Below the pieces are notes generated by a model, which did not search any database, was not told the origin of the DNA, and was given only the letters and a program-made list of their open reading frames with translations. A stretch of 64,000 nucleotides of DNA from Candidatus Phelpsiimicrobium noxiivivens. GTDB lineage: Bacteria > Omnitrophota > Gorgyraeia > Velamenicoccales > Velamenicoccaceae. Below, one piece after another: positions 43,322-51,930 of this stretch (within the stretch, counting starts at the first letter, position 1; every line of letters starts with the position of its first letter). Position numbers and translations under genes: made by a program. The stretch spans positions 28,397 to 92,396 of the forward strand of contig MNVR01000035.1 in NCBI GenBank assembly GCA_001873995.1, read 5' to 3'.

Positions 43322-43877
43322 TCCTCAAACGCACCTGGGCAGCCCTCTCTTCAAGTAAAGCCTTTAACATCTTTTCAATCTCCCGGTAGGTGTAGAAACC
43401 TTTATATCGCGCCCTGATGTAACCATCTCTGTCAATAAGACAAAAAGAAGGCCACATCTGTTGCGCGTAAGCGGTCCGCATGTATGAATCTTCATCAATG
43501 ACAACAGGGAACTTAATATTCAAAATGTCTATCTTGGAGAAAATTGCGCTTGCGGAAGAGTCAAATTGCCATTCTGGAGAATTAACGCCTATGATCTCAA
43601 AACCTTTGCTTTTATAACGCGAGTACCACTCGTTCAAGGTGCGCGCGGCAGAATCACAGTTGGTATCGTTAGATGTCCAGAAAAATATCAAGACGACTTT
43701 GCCAAGCAGGGCCTTGTTGTTTATCTTTTTGTAAGCCCCAGCGTTAAACCAGGCCGAACCTCTTATCTCGGGCGCGCGCTCCTGCTCCTGCGCCTTTATC
43801 GCGCCTCCACCTGCCAAAAATAAAAAAAATAAAACGAGCTGATATTTTAAAATAGCTCGTAATAATGGTTTAACCAT
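43305..43877 (-). CDS. TlpA-like thioredoxin-fold protein with a degenerate active site
   Basis: 190 residues with a signal peptide (about 1-29). The body follows TlpA/DipZ C-terminal redoxins (VVLIFFWTSNDTNC, IIGVNSPEW, FPVVIDEDSYMRTAYAQQMWPSFCLIDRDG). The CxxC motif reads DTNC: the nucleophilic first cysteine is Asp and only the second remains, so disulfide exchange by the usual mechanism is unlikely. Preceded by heptamer repeats up to its start codon. Confidence 0.85.
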   Translation of the reverse strand: MVKPLLRAILKYQLVLFFLFLAGGGAIKAQEQERAPEIRGSAWFNAGAYKKINNKALLGKVVLIFFWTSNDTNCDSAARTLNEWYSRYKSKGFEIIGVNSPEWQFDSSASAIFSKIDILNIKFPVVIDEDSYMRTAYAQQMWPSFCLIDRDGYIRARYKGFYTYREIEKMLKALLEERAAQVRLRRDSKI

Positions 43878-43912
43878 AAACTATCAGCTATATACTATTA
43901 ATTATAAACTAA
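43878..43912. repeat. Heptamer tandem repeat before the redoxin start
   Basis: On the minus strand: TAGTTTA, TAATTAA, TAGTATA, TAGCTGA, TAGTTTA, running from the PAS-gene stop codon into the redoxin start codon. Similar units occur at 30585. It resembles heptanucleotide short tandem repeats known from cyanobacteria in form only. Confidence 0.6.
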
Positions 43913-44415
43913 TACTTCTGCGGCCTTGCCAACTCTTTGCACAAGGCGTTAACTTCTGCTTTAAGATCCTCTATCAGCTTTTCGTAGTGTTCTCTGTCGT
44001 CCTCATGGAAACGCACTGATTTTAAAAGAGCGCGAAAAGACTCACGCTCCCTTTGCTTGACAATATTCTTTATGGTAACGTCAATACCTACCGCGAAACT
44101 ACCCACTACGCTGCCTTTCTTATCTTTGACGCGAATGGCAGACCAGGAGATACATTTCTTATCACCATACTTGGTGGTAAGTATGAACTCTACATTCTTG
44201 TAATTATCCTTGAAAGCCGTGCCCACGCTTTTTAAAACCTCTTTTCTATATTCAGCGTCGGGATAAAGAAGGCTGAATACCTTGCTGCTGCCGAGGGCCT
44301 CCTTCTTAGTATACCCCGTCACCTCTTCAGCCGCCCTGTTCCATATCAGGATATCGCCTTTCGCGTCAAACGCGTGGATGATAACATTGGCGCTGTCAAT
44401 TAGTTCCTTATACAA
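43909..44415 (-). CDS. Single PAS-domain protein with coiled-coil tail
   Basis: 168 residues. The PAS domain spans about 1-120 (VIIHAFDAKGDILIWNRAAEEVTGY), followed by a charged helix likely to form a coiled coil. No output domain. The TTG start at 44415 is supported by AAGGAGA 5-6 nt upstream. It may act as a partner for the histidine kinase encoded upstream in the same direction. Confidence 0.85.
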   Translation of the reverse strand: MYKELIDSANVIIHAFDAKGDILIWNRAAEEVTGYTKKEALGSSKVFSLLYPDAEYRKEVLKSVGTAFKDNYKNVEFILTTKYGDKKCISWSAIRVKDKKGSVVGSFAVGIDVTIKNIVKQRERESFRALLKSVRFHEDDREHYEKLIEDLKAEVNALCKELARPQKY

Positions 44416-44478
44416 CCTGATCTCCTTGTCTAATAATATTTTAATAATTACCCCGCTAAAGTTTAAGTTAAAAAATAC

Positions 44479-45000
44479 CTAAATAGCCAGCCTTGACTTT
44501 AAACTGCCGCTGGAACCTATCTCCACTATCTCTATGACCTTGACTTTCAAAATAGCAAATTGATCCGGCAAAGAAAGATCCAGAGGTATCGCCTTTTCGC
44601 CCGTGCGAACATTCAAAAGTATGCGCTCAACCGTAAAATCGGTTTTTATCTTCTGGAACTCTTCAATGAACTTTTCAAATTCCTCTCCGAATTCCAGGAT
44701 ATCCACCGAACCGTTCATCTGATACCCAGTCAATGTGCGGTCATTTATAAAAGACAAAGACACCCGAGGATTCTCTTTTAAATTGGAATAAGTCTTACCT
44801 ATCACATAGTCAATAAGATAAATAATGTTCTTTTCGGTCTTAGCGATAAGTTTGGGCGCTACGTTAGGCATGCGCTCATCGCTGCAAGTGGCTACATTGA
44901 CAAATTTTCCTTTAGCTAAAAAAGGCAGAAAACCTACAAGCAGGCTGTCTCTTTCTTTCAGGGTGACTTTCTCTACTATTTTTTTTGACTTTCTATCCAT
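44479..45000 (-). CDS. Second PNPOx-like flavin-binding protein
   Basis: 173 residues, pyridoxamine 5'-phosphate oxidase-like split barrel (KFVNVATCSDERMPNVAPKL, then VIGKTYSNLKENPRVSLSF). Related in fold to the protein at 24411 but longer and not a close copy. Overlaps nth by 8 bp in an operon with DNA repair genes; the substrate is unknown. Confidence 0.85.
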   Translation of the reverse strand: MDRKSKKIVEKVTLKERDSLLVGFLPFLAKGKFVNVATCSDERMPNVAPKLIAKTEKNIIYLIDYVIGKTYSNLKENPRVSLSFINDRTLTGYQMNGSVDILEFGEEFEKFIEEFQKIKTDFTVERILLNVRTGEKAIPLDLSLPDQFAILKVKVIEIVEIGSSGSLKSRLAI

Positions 45001-45616
45001 AATAGGAACAAAAACCCTTTAAAAAACACTCGGAGCACTTTGGTTTTTGGGCGTGGCAAACATCTCGGCCGTGTGCTATAAGGCGCAGGCTGAATGCCCC
45101 CCACTCTTTCTTATCCAATTGACTCATCAGATCCTGCTCTATCTTTTCAGGCACACTGTTTTTTGTAAGCCCAAGCCTCTGAGAAACTCTGGCCACATGC
45201 GTATCCACCGCTATGCCTTCATTCTTATTATAGGCATTGTACAAAACGACATTAGCGGTCTTGCGCGCCACACCAGGCAGCTCAAGCAGGTCATCCATGG
45301 TCTCAGGCACCCTGCCCCTGAAATCTTTTGAGATCTTATCCGCGGCGCCTGCTATATTCTTAGCTTTGTTATGATAAAAACCGGTTGAGCGGATATCCTG
45401 TTCAAGGGATTTAAGATCAGCCCTCGCGTAATCTTTAGCTTTTCTATATTTCTTAAAAAGCGTATTAGTCACGATATTAACGCGCGTATCCGTGCACTGC
45501 GCTGAAAGTATAGTAGCCACAAGTAATTCCAAAGAATTCTTTGCTTTCAGCGATATCACCGGATCAGGATACTTATTCTTTAAAAGGTTTAAAATTATAT
45601 CTATGCCAGGCATCAT
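44993..45616 (-). CDS. nth: Endonuclease III
   Basis: DNA glycosylase/AP lyase for oxidised pyrimidines. 207 residues with the helix-hairpin-helix ELPGVARKTANVVL, catalytic Asp in AVDTHVARVSQRLG and the C-terminal [4Fe-4S] set C-x6-C-x2-C-x5-C. ATGA-type overlap with the upstream Ogg-like gene. Confidence 0.97.
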   Translation of the reverse strand: MMPGIDIILNLLKNKYPDPVISLKAKNSLELLVATILSAQCTDTRVNIVTNTLFKKYRKAKDYARADLKSLEQDIRSTGFYHNKAKNIAGAADKISKDFRGRVPETMDDLLELPGVARKTANVVLYNAYNKNEGIAVDTHVARVSQRLGLTKNSVPEKIEQDLMSQLDKKEWGAFSLRLIAHGRDVCHAQKPKCSECFLKGFCSYYG

Positions 45617-46251
45617 TTGTAAATCTTGCCGGTCCCGATGCTCCAGAACAAAAGGTCCAGATGCGACGCCGGGATCTTAAGTTTTGAGGCTAATTGCCTC
45701 ACTTTTTCTTCTATCTGAAGATATTTCTTAGGGCTTAAGCTCTTAGGCAATTCGTCTATCACTCCTAATCTTTTAAGAGAACGCAAAACATGCACATCTA
45801 AAATAGCGAGGTCTTGGCCGTAACCAATATTCCTCAAAAAATGACTGGACTCTTTGTGCCCTAAACCTTTTATATTCTCAATGAGCCACTGCCGCGCGGC
45901 TAAGGGCCCATCTTGCGCTAAACTTTTCTTAAACCGCGCAATCTCTTCTTTTGAAAATACCCTGCGCGCAAACATAAGATATCGCGCCTTATTCCTATAA
46001 AAACGGGTCCTTTTCAAAAAAGGCTCCAGCTGTTTCCTTGAGCCTTTGTATAAAAGCCCATTCTTCTTTAGATCCGAAATGATCTGCCCGCAGCTCTGCG
46101 CCTTTGATTGCGGGGTTAATAGGCAAAAACAAAGTTCTTCAAAAAAACGCTCATGCCCGGAATCTCTCAACTTATCAAATTCAGAAAGGCGAAGGCCAAT
46201 GGCGCGCCTGCGGAGCTTATATATTTTTTTTAATTCAGAGATATTACCCAT
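45613..46251 (-). CDS. ogg: Ogg2-type 8-oxoguanine DNA glycosylase/AP lyase
   Basis: 212 residues from the ATG at 46251 (an alternative start is 46266). The catalytic Lys and Asp are in GLGHKESSHFLRNIGY and LAILDVHVLRSLKRLG, as in archaeal-type Ogg2. With nth directly after it, the pair covers oxidised purines and pyrimidines. Ogg2 is mostly archaeal and rare in bacteria. Confidence 0.9.
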   Translation of the reverse strand: MGNISELKKIYKLRRRAIGLRLSEFDKLRDSGHERFFEELCFCLLTPQSKAQSCGQIISDLKKNGLLYKGSRKQLEPFLKRTRFYRNKARYLMFARRVFSKEEIARFKKSLAQDGPLAARQWLIENIKGLGHKESSHFLRNIGYGQDLAILDVHVLRSLKRLGVIDELPKSLSPKKYLQIEEKVRQLASKLKIPASHLDLLFWSIGTGKIYK

Positions 46252-46666
46252 GAGCAGGCGCCTCATCTCCCGCGGAAGGCTGCAGCCTTTTGTGGGTACG
46301 AAGCGTCATCTGGATCATCTGTATGAGCTGATCAAACGTATAGCTCTTGGCAAAAAATCCGGAGATCCCAAGCTCTTTAGCTTTAACGATCTTATCTTCG
46401 GAACTAAAAGCCGCCGTAACCATAATAATAGGCAGGTCTTTATTAAAAGACCTGATCTGTTTTAGGGCCTCTAAACCGTCCATCACAGGCATATTGATAT
46501 CCATGAACATAATGTCAGGCGGATTCTCTGTTACCTGGTTTACGGCCTCTTTACCGTTCTGCAGGGTTTTAACATCATAGCCCCTGGATTTAAGCCAAAA
46601 GGCTATCGGTTCTGAAAAATCTGTTTCGTCGTCCACTAATAGAATACTTATCGATTTATCAGTCAT
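46244..46666 (-). CDS. Response regulator, receiver domain only
   Basis: 140 residues: ILLVDDETDFSEP with acidic pocket, phospho-acceptor Asp in PDIMFMDINMPVMDGLEAL, and IIMVTAA plus the lysine region GISGFFAKSY. No DNA-binding output, so it probably signals by protein contact. It lies 3 nt after the histidine kinase and overlaps ogg by 8 bp. Confidence 0.95.
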   Translation of the reverse strand: MTDKSISILLVDDETDFSEPIAFWLKSRGYDVKTLQNGKEAVNQVTENPPDIMFMDINMPVMDGLEALKQIRSFNKDLPIIMVTAAFSSEDKIVKAKELGISGFFAKSYTFDQLIQMIQMTLRTHKRLQPSAGDEAPAHG

Positions 46667-46669
46667 TCA

Positions 46670-48139
46670 TCAATCCTTTTTTGGCAATGTAAAAATAAAT
46701 TTAGCCCCCTGGCCTTTTTCGCTCTCAGCCCATATCTTTCCACCATGAAGTTCTACGATCTCTTTGGCGATAGACAGTCCTAACCCAGTGCCACTGATGT
46801 CTGTCTGCCTTCTCTCACCCAATTGCAAAAATTTTTCAAAGACCCTGCTTAAATCTTCTTTAGGAATACCCGCGCCCGTATCCTGGACACTCACGCGAAC
46901 GCCGCCATCTAAGCTTGCCACATCCACGGTAACACTGCCGCCTTTAGGAGTGAATTTAAGGGCATTGCCTATCAGATTATTTAAGATCTGTATGATCCTG
47001 TTAGGGTCTGCCTTAACCTGAGGGATATTATCCTGGACGTTCTTTATGATCCGTATATCTTTTGAATTAGCCCAGCTGACCAAGCCCTCGCAGGCATCCT
47101 CAACCACTTGGCCAATAGATGCTTCAACAAGTTCTATCTTCATCTTACCTGCCTCAAGCTTTGAAAAATCAAGTATATCATTTATAAGCGCGCTCAGGCG
47201 CCCTAAATTACGATTTGCTATGTCTAAAAATCTTGCCTGGTCATCCGTAAGCGGGCCCGCGGCCTTATCCATCATGACCGCCAATGCCTTCTGCGTAGCC
47301 ACAATAGGGGTGCGCAGTTCGTGGGATACGGTAGAGACGAACTGAGACTTAAGCCGATCCAATTCTTTCTGTTTGGTGATATCGGTCAAAACCGATACCA
47401 TGCCCACGGTCTGGCCGTTCTCGTTCTCAACAAGCGCGCTGGAAGAACGGATTATCTTTTTCGTCTCCATCTGGGTGGCATTAAGCTCCACCGTCTTCTC
47501 TCCGGAGGCGTCGCTGACCAGCGAGACGACTTCTTCACCTTTTAAATTTTGCGTCAGAGGCTTGCCGACCTTCTGTTCTCTGGAGACTCCCAATATCTTC
47601 TCTGCCGCAGGGTTCATCATCACGACTTCACCCTTGGAGTTAACAACGGCCAGGCCTTCAGCAAGGCTCTGAACAATAGCCTCAGTCTGATTCTTCTCGG
47701 CTACAACGTTTTTATATTTTAAATGCAATATCTCCTGTTCTTTATCTCTCTCTTTAATTGCCGCCTCAAACTTACTAGCGGCCTCTGAACGGACTTCTGA
47801 GATCTTACGGCTCATCTTTTCAGCGACCACACCTGAAATAGAGCGCGCTATCTGCGAACGATTTTCCCTGGAAGCTACTACGCCGGTTAACTGAGCTTCA
47901 AGCGAGTTTTCAAATTCCCTGTCATATATCTTTTCACGGATCTCAGGCGCAGCTATCTTTACCTTGCTGCTACGCGCCATACGGCTTAATAAAATAGATA
48001 CCAATATACCAATAGCAATAGCCACGATATAAAAATGCCAAGGCGTTATAATAACAACATTCTCGGCATCATCAGCGGCCAACGCCAGGCCGCGGCTTAA
48101 AAATAAAACAGCAAGTATCCTCAGATAGAATACTATCAT
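46670..48139 (-). CDS. Membrane sensor histidine kinase with PAS domain
   Basis: 489 residues. N-terminal signal-like helix, one transmembrane helix (FYIVAIAIGILVSILLS), coiled-coil linker, PAS domain (about 150-255), HisKA with STVSHELRTPIVA and HATPase (DPNRIIQILNNLIGNALKF; GTGLGLSIAKEIVELHGG). Little periplasmic sensing domain, so the signal is probably cytoplasmic or membrane. Partner is the receiver encoded next. Confidence 0.95.
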   Translation of the reverse strand: MIVFYLRILAVLFLSRGLALAADDAENVVIITPWHFYIVAIAIGILVSILLSRMARSSKVKIAAPEIREKIYDREFENSLEAQLTGVVASRENRSQIARSISGVVAEKMSRKISEVRSEAASKFEAAIKERDKEQEILHLKYKNVVAEKNQTEAIVQSLAEGLAVVNSKGEVVMMNPAAEKILGVSREQKVGKPLTQNLKGEEVVSLVSDASGEKTVELNATQMETKKIIRSSSALVENENGQTVGMVSVLTDITKQKELDRLKSQFVSTVSHELRTPIVATQKALAVMMDKAAGPLTDDQARFLDIANRNLGRLSALINDILDFSKLEAGKMKIELVEASIGQVVEDACEGLVSWANSKDIRIIKNVQDNIPQVKADPNRIIQILNNLIGNALKFTPKGGSVTVDVASLDGGVRVSVQDTGAGIPKEDLSRVFEKFLQLGERRQTDISGTGLGLSIAKEIVELHGGKIWAESEKGQGAKFIFTLPKKD

Positions 48140-48148
48140 GACAAAAAA

Positions 48149-48556
48149 TTATTTATTATTAATAAATATTACCGCTCTGCCTGAAGCGGCCTGATTCCTC
48201 TTTGTTGAGAGAAGCCTGCCACAAAATATGATATCATTGGCCTTATCTTCGCCGTATTGCACGTCCATTAAAGCGTCAGCTCCAGCCTGCCCGGCCCTCT
48301 TTTTCATCTCCTGTATCATGGCCTCTTTTGCCGTGCCCCACTTAGCCATGACATTTACCTTACCAATCTCCTTATAAGGCTTCTTAGGCGCGTCGCCTTC
48401 TGAAAACATCAATATCTCCTGCCCGGGTTCCTTAGGCACCAGGACCGAACCCGTAATATCATAATACTCTGACTTCATCAGGGTACATGTAGACGCGCAG
48501 CCAACAAGGCACACAAGCAAAATAAATAAAGTAAATATTTTCTTAAAAATATCCAT
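48149..48556 (-). CDS. YbjQ-like small lipoprotein
   Basis: 135 residues. Lipoprotein signal with lipobox VGCAS. The region YKEIGKVNVMAKWGTAKEAMIQEMKKRAGQ... with GADALMDVQYG follows the pattern of heavy-metal-binding YbjQ/DUF4156-type domains. First gene of the kinase operon, 9 nt before the kinase start, so it may be a sensory accessory. A promoter lies at 48568-48596. Confidence 0.75.
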   Translation of the reverse strand: MDIFKKIFTLFILLVCLVGCASTCTLMKSEYYDITGSVLVPKEPGQEILMFSEGDAPKKPYKEIGKVNVMAKWGTAKEAMIQEMKKRAGQAGADALMDVQYGEDKANDIIFCGRLLSTKRNQAASGRAVIFINNK

Positions 48557-48567
48557 GATTATATATG

Positions 48568-48596
48568 ATTATATATGGAATCCCGCCACAGCGCAA
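48568..48596 (-). promoter_or_regulatory. Promoter of the two-component/repair operon
   Basis: TTGCGC (48596-48591), 17-bp spacer, perfect TATAAT (48573-48568). Start site near 48561 gives a 5-nt leader. A direct repeat of ATTATATATG places a second TATAAT 10 bp downstream. Confidence 0.6.
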
Positions 48597-48608
48597 GCCT
48601 AAAACCCC

Positions 48609-49715
48609 CTATATCAAACGCGAGCATATCTCATCTAAAACGACCATCCCGCTCATGGTCGCCCTTATCCTGTTTTGACACCTGGCTAATAATCCCTCTC
48701 GCACGAAGCCATTGACCTGCCCTTCTTTTTCAGGAGTAAGCGCCGTGTTAAATCTGGACCCCAGCTCACAGATATCCACACCTTCTGTCAAACGCAAGCC
48801 TATCAAAAATGCCTCCATAAAACGCTTATCATCACCCAATTTCTCCTCGCAGGATATAGCGTTATCTTTTGTCTTAAAAGCGCTTATATAGGTTTCAGGA
48901 TCCGCGATATTCCAAAAACGACGGCCGCCTAAATTAGAATGAGCTGCCGCGCCTAACCCTATATAATCGCCTCCGCGCCAGTAATTCACGTTATGCCCGC
49001 ACTCAAAACCATATTTGGCGAAATTGCTGACTTCATAATGCAGGAATCCCGCTTTCTTTAACAATTCGGTTACCAAAAGATAATGCCGGGCTTGCCTATC
49101 CGGCAATGACGGCTTTACTTTTCTCACGGCTAACTTAGAACCATCGGAAATGGCCAGGGCGTAAAGTGACACATGCTCGCTGCCTAAAAAAACCAACTCT
49201 GAGACGTCCTTTTTTATATCTTTTTCACTCTGCCCAGGCAAGGAATAAATAAGGTCAAGGTTTAAATTCTTTAACCCCGCCTCGCGCAGTGCCTTAAAAA
49301 TTGAAATAGCGCAGGCAGGGCTGTGATGCCTGCCCAGCCATTTAAGATTTTTATCACCGAAAGACTGGACACCGAGGCTAACCCTGTTCACGCCTCCATC
49401 AGTTAAAACTTTTATCTTTTTTAGATCAAGGCCCGTTGGGTTCGCCTCTATCGTAACTTCACTATTTTTATCTAAGACAAAGCCATTATTGATAATTGAA
49501 AAAAGCGCCTCAAGACAGGCCGCGTTCAGATGCGTAGGCGTGCCACCGCCTATGTATACGGTGCTCACCTTTTGGCCCTTATAAAGAGCAGCCTCTTTTT
49601 TAAGCGCCTCCAGATATGGCGCGATCAGTTCATCCTTATTTTCAAATGAAACAAACGAACAATAAAAACATTTGGATATGCAAAATGGGATATGGATATA
49701 AAGTGATTGATGCAT
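48609..49715 (-). CDS. hemW: HemW-like radical SAM protein
   Basis: 368 residues. LYIHIPFCISKCFYCSF carries the cluster cysteines and VYIGGGTPTHL follows. C-terminal HemN-type domain includes YEVSNFAKYGFECGHNVNYWRGG. HemW is a heme chaperone rather than a coproporphyrinogen oxidase; the two are hard to separate by sequence alone. A TAGAAT at 49739-49734 could give a 12-nt leader. Confidence 0.93.
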   Translation of the reverse strand: MHQSLYIHIPFCISKCFYCSFVSFENKDELIAPYLEALKKEAALYKGQKVSTVYIGGGTPTHLNAACLEALFSIINNGFVLDKNSEVTIEANPTGLDLKKIKVLTDGGVNRVSLGVQSFGDKNLKWLGRHHSPACAISIFKALREAGLKNLNLDLIYSLPGQSEKDIKKDVSELVFLGSEHVSLYALAISDGSKLAVRKVKPSLPDRQARHYLLVTELLKKAGFLHYEVSNFAKYGFECGHNVNYWRGGDYIGLGAAAHSNLGGRRFWNIADPETYISAFKTKDNAISCEEKLGDDKRFMEAFLIGLRLTEGVDICELGSRFNTALTPEKEGQVNGFVREGLLARCQNRIRATMSGMVVLDEICSRLI

Positions 49716-49736
49716 GGCAGGCGCGGCCGCGGTATT

Positions 49737-49946
49737 CTACCGCTTGAACAACGCTGATCTTATCCAGGGCCAATTCAAAATGATATGCGTGATCACGAGA
49801 ATAATAAAAAATAACCCGTTGTATTTATGTATTGTAAGGGCAGTCCGCGTAAAATGCAACAATAGCCACAGACTCGTGAAAACCTGTAGCAAGAGAGACA
49901 CGAACATCACGGAATTAACAGTTTTCAACCACTGATTTTTATTCAT
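49737..49946 (-). CDS. DUF4405-like small membrane protein
   Basis: 69 residues with two transmembrane helices. The histidine pair in HKYNGLFFIILVITHIILNW is typical of DUF4405, a cytochrome b-like fold that may bind heme. AGGGG lies 9 nt before the ATG. Divergent from plsC, upstream of hemW. Confidence 0.8.
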   Translation of the reverse strand: MNKNQWLKTVNSVMFVSLLLQVFTSLWLLLHFTRTALTIHKYNGLFFIILVITHIILNWPWIRSALFKR

Positions 49947-49971
49947 AGACAGTGCCCCTATTATAACTTAT

Positions 49972-49977
49972 TATAGT
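49972..49977 (+). promoter_or_regulatory. plsC -10 box, leaderless type
   Basis: TATAGT followed by exactly 6 nt and the plsC ATG at 49984. A -35 of the TTG class is not clear at 17-18 bp. Confidence 0.5.
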
Positions 49978-49983
49978 GCTTAG

Positions 49984-50694
49984 ATGAAAATTATTTTATC
50001 AGCGCTCATATGGTTCGGCATTTCGGTGCTCACCATCATACTGTACTTGGTGATGCTATTATGCTCAGTCATTTTTTATCCTTTTGATAAAAAACGCTGC
50101 CTCGCGCATAAACAGTGCTTCTGGTGGTCGGACGCTATAATAGGGCTCAACCCTTATTGGAACGTGCATATAGCCGGCTCAGAAAATATTGACAAGAAGC
50201 GCACATATATAATAATAGCCAATCACCAAAGCCTGGCTGATATCGTGCTCATATATCAGACAAAAATGCAGTTCAAGTGGGTCGCCAAAAAAAGCTTATT
50301 TAAAGTGCCTTTCATCGGATGGTCAATGTCGCTGGCAAGGCATATAAAACTGGAAAGAGGCAATTTCGGCAGCATAAAGAAAGTCTACCGAGAGGCTGCT
50401 GAATGGTTAAGGGGCGGCATGTCAGTACTCTTTTTTCCCGAGGGAACACGCAGCCAAACAAATAAGATCGGTGATTTTCGTAATGGGGCTTTCAAACTTG
50501 CCATAAAAGAGCGCGTGCCGATATTACCAATAGTATTTGAAGGTACCGGCACAGCCATCCCTAAGGGGAGCTGGATATTCGCGACCAAAACTACTGCCAA
50601 ACTGAAGATACTGCCCGCTATAGAAACAACGAATTACCTTCCGCAAGACTTTGCCAAGCTCAGGGACCTGGCGCACTCTATGATCAGGAAATAA
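49984..50694 (+). CDS. plsC: 1-acyl-sn-glycerol-3-phosphate acyltransferase (PlsC family)
   Basis: Acylates lysophosphatidic acid in phospholipid synthesis. 236 residues; N-terminal membrane helix, NHQSLADI (HX4D catalytic motif) near 75, FPEGTRS near 155 and PILPIVFEGTG. Convergent with tpx, 11-bp overlap. Confidence 0.95.
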   Translation: MKIILSALIWFGISVLTIILYLVMLLCSVIFYPFDKKRCLAHKQCFWWSDAIIGLNPYWNVHIAGSENIDKKRTYIIIANHQSLADIVLIYQTKMQFKWVAKKSLFKVPFIGWSMSLARHIKLERGNFGSIKKVYREAAEWLRGGMSVLFFPEGTRSQTNKIGDFRNGAFKLAIKERVPILPIVFEGTGTAIPKGSWIFATKTTAKLKILPAIETTNYLPQDFAKLRDLAHSMIRK

Positions 50695-51199
50695 GGCTTT
50701 TGAGCGCCTTTAACGCCGCGTCATAATCCGGAGGATTGCCAAGCTCTTTTACGTATTCAACGTACCTGATAGTATCATTTTTATCAACGATAAATATAGC
50801 GCGGGCCAATAAACGTAAGCCCTTTATCAAAACCCCGTAATTTGTCCCAAAATCCGCTTCACGATGGTCTGATAAAGCCTGGACTTTCTTAATATTAAAT
50901 TCCTGGCAAAACCGCCTCAAAGCAAAAGGCAGGTCCATACTGATAAATATGACGGCCACATCTTTAGAAATACTCGCGGCTTCGTCATTAAATCTTTTTA
51001 TTTCCGTATCACAGACAGGCGTGTCTAAAGAAGGGACAGCCGCGATAAGTTTTATCTTACCCTTAAAAGAATCAAGCGTTTTTTCAGACATATCCTTGTC
51101 CAATACTTTAAAATTCCCGGCCTTTTTTCCGACAACAGCCTCTTCGCCCAACAAAGTCAAAGACGTTCCTTTAAATGTGGCTACTCCATTGCGCTCCAT
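50684..51199 (-). CDS. tpx: Thiol peroxidase Tpx
   Basis: 171-residue atypical 2-Cys peroxiredoxin. Starts MERNGVATFKGTSLTL; peroxidatic Cys in SLDTPVCDTEI (near 60), resolving Cys in LRRFCQEF (near 95). Ribosome-binding site AGGGGGT. The 42 bp before its ATG nearly repeat those before the PNPOx-like gene at 24821, suggesting co-regulation. Confidence 0.96.
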   Translation of the reverse strand: MERNGVATFKGTSLTLLGEEAVVGKKAGNFKVLDKDMSEKTLDSFKGKIKLIAAVPSLDTPVCDTEIKRFNDEAASISKDVAVIFISMDLPFALRRFCQEFNIKKVQALSDHREADFGTNYGVLIKGLRLLARAIFIVDKNDTIRYVEYVKELGNPPDYDAALKALKSLIS

Positions 51200-51241
51200 A
51201 CTTACCCCCTTAACTTTGCATATTGTAGGTTTTTATTCCTT
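51200..51241 (-). promoter_or_regulatory. Shared upstream element, copy 2 (tpx)
   Basis: Ungapped match of 34/42 to 24822-24863. The gene-strand blocks AAGGAATA, ACCTACAATAT and AGGGGGT are conserved at the same distances from the ATG. Sequence further upstream differs, so the conservation stops at the element. Confidence 0.7.
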
Positions 51242-51926
51242 ATGGTATCCGTTCGCCCCTGAGTATAGCCGGAAGAGAACGCGTATCTATCCTCATTCCG
51301 CCGTCGTGCTCTATTTTTATCGTATACAGAGTACCCGGCACAAACATGGTGCCCGGGGCCTCTATTTGCGCGTTCTTTATGCCCATCTTTTTTGCCTCAG
51401 TTGAATTTAGGGCGTATTCCCAAAATTTTTTCCATAGCTTTTCTTCAAAGGGATGGCTAAGGTTTCCTATTTTATAGCCCTCCGGTATCCTGTCGGCTTT
51501 TGCTATCTCAAATTCCTGGGTGTTAGCGCCGTCAAGCATAAAAACCTTCCAAAAGAGATATATGCTTTTACCTCTTAAGGGATCATTGCGTATAATATAG
51601 GAATTATCAAACCGGATCACTAAGGATTGGAACTGAATGATATTGCCTGAAAATGTAAAATACTTAGGCGGCATCTGAGAACCATCTGTGCCATATTCTA
51701 AGAATTTAATAGTGGTCCACTCTTTACCTGTATTTTCATCAAAATGCACATTAGTTACCAGCACCTCGGATATGCGTGAATCAGCCTGTAATCTCGCGAT
51801 CACCTGTTTTAAGACCCTGTTCTCTCCTAGATATTTAAAAAGACTTTGAAATGCCAAAAAACCGCAACCGATAATAAGCGCCCAAACTATAATAAGAATT
51901 AATGTCTTTTTTATTATTTTTTTCAT
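51240..51926 (-). CDS. Hypothetical membrane-anchored protein, 228 aa
   Basis: No family recognised. One N-terminal transmembrane helix (LILIIVWALIIGCGFLAF), then a soluble, probably periplasmic, beta-rich domain (VLVTNVHFDENTGKEWTTIKF). It starts 4 nt after the msrBA stop codon region and is probably in that operon; its end meets the tpx upstream element. Confidence 0.75.
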   Translation of the reverse strand: MKKIIKKTLILIIVWALIIGCGFLAFQSLFKYLGENRVLKQVIARLQADSRISEVLVTNVHFDENTGKEWTTIKFLEYGTDGSQMPPKYFTFSGNIIQFQSLVIRFDNSYIIRNDPLRGKSIYLFWKVFMLDGANTQEFEIAKADRIPEGYKIGNLSHPFEEKLWKKFWEYALNSTEAKKMGIKNAQIEAPGTMFVPGTLYTIKIEHDGGMRIDTRSLPAILRGERIP

Positions 51927-51930
51927 AGTG

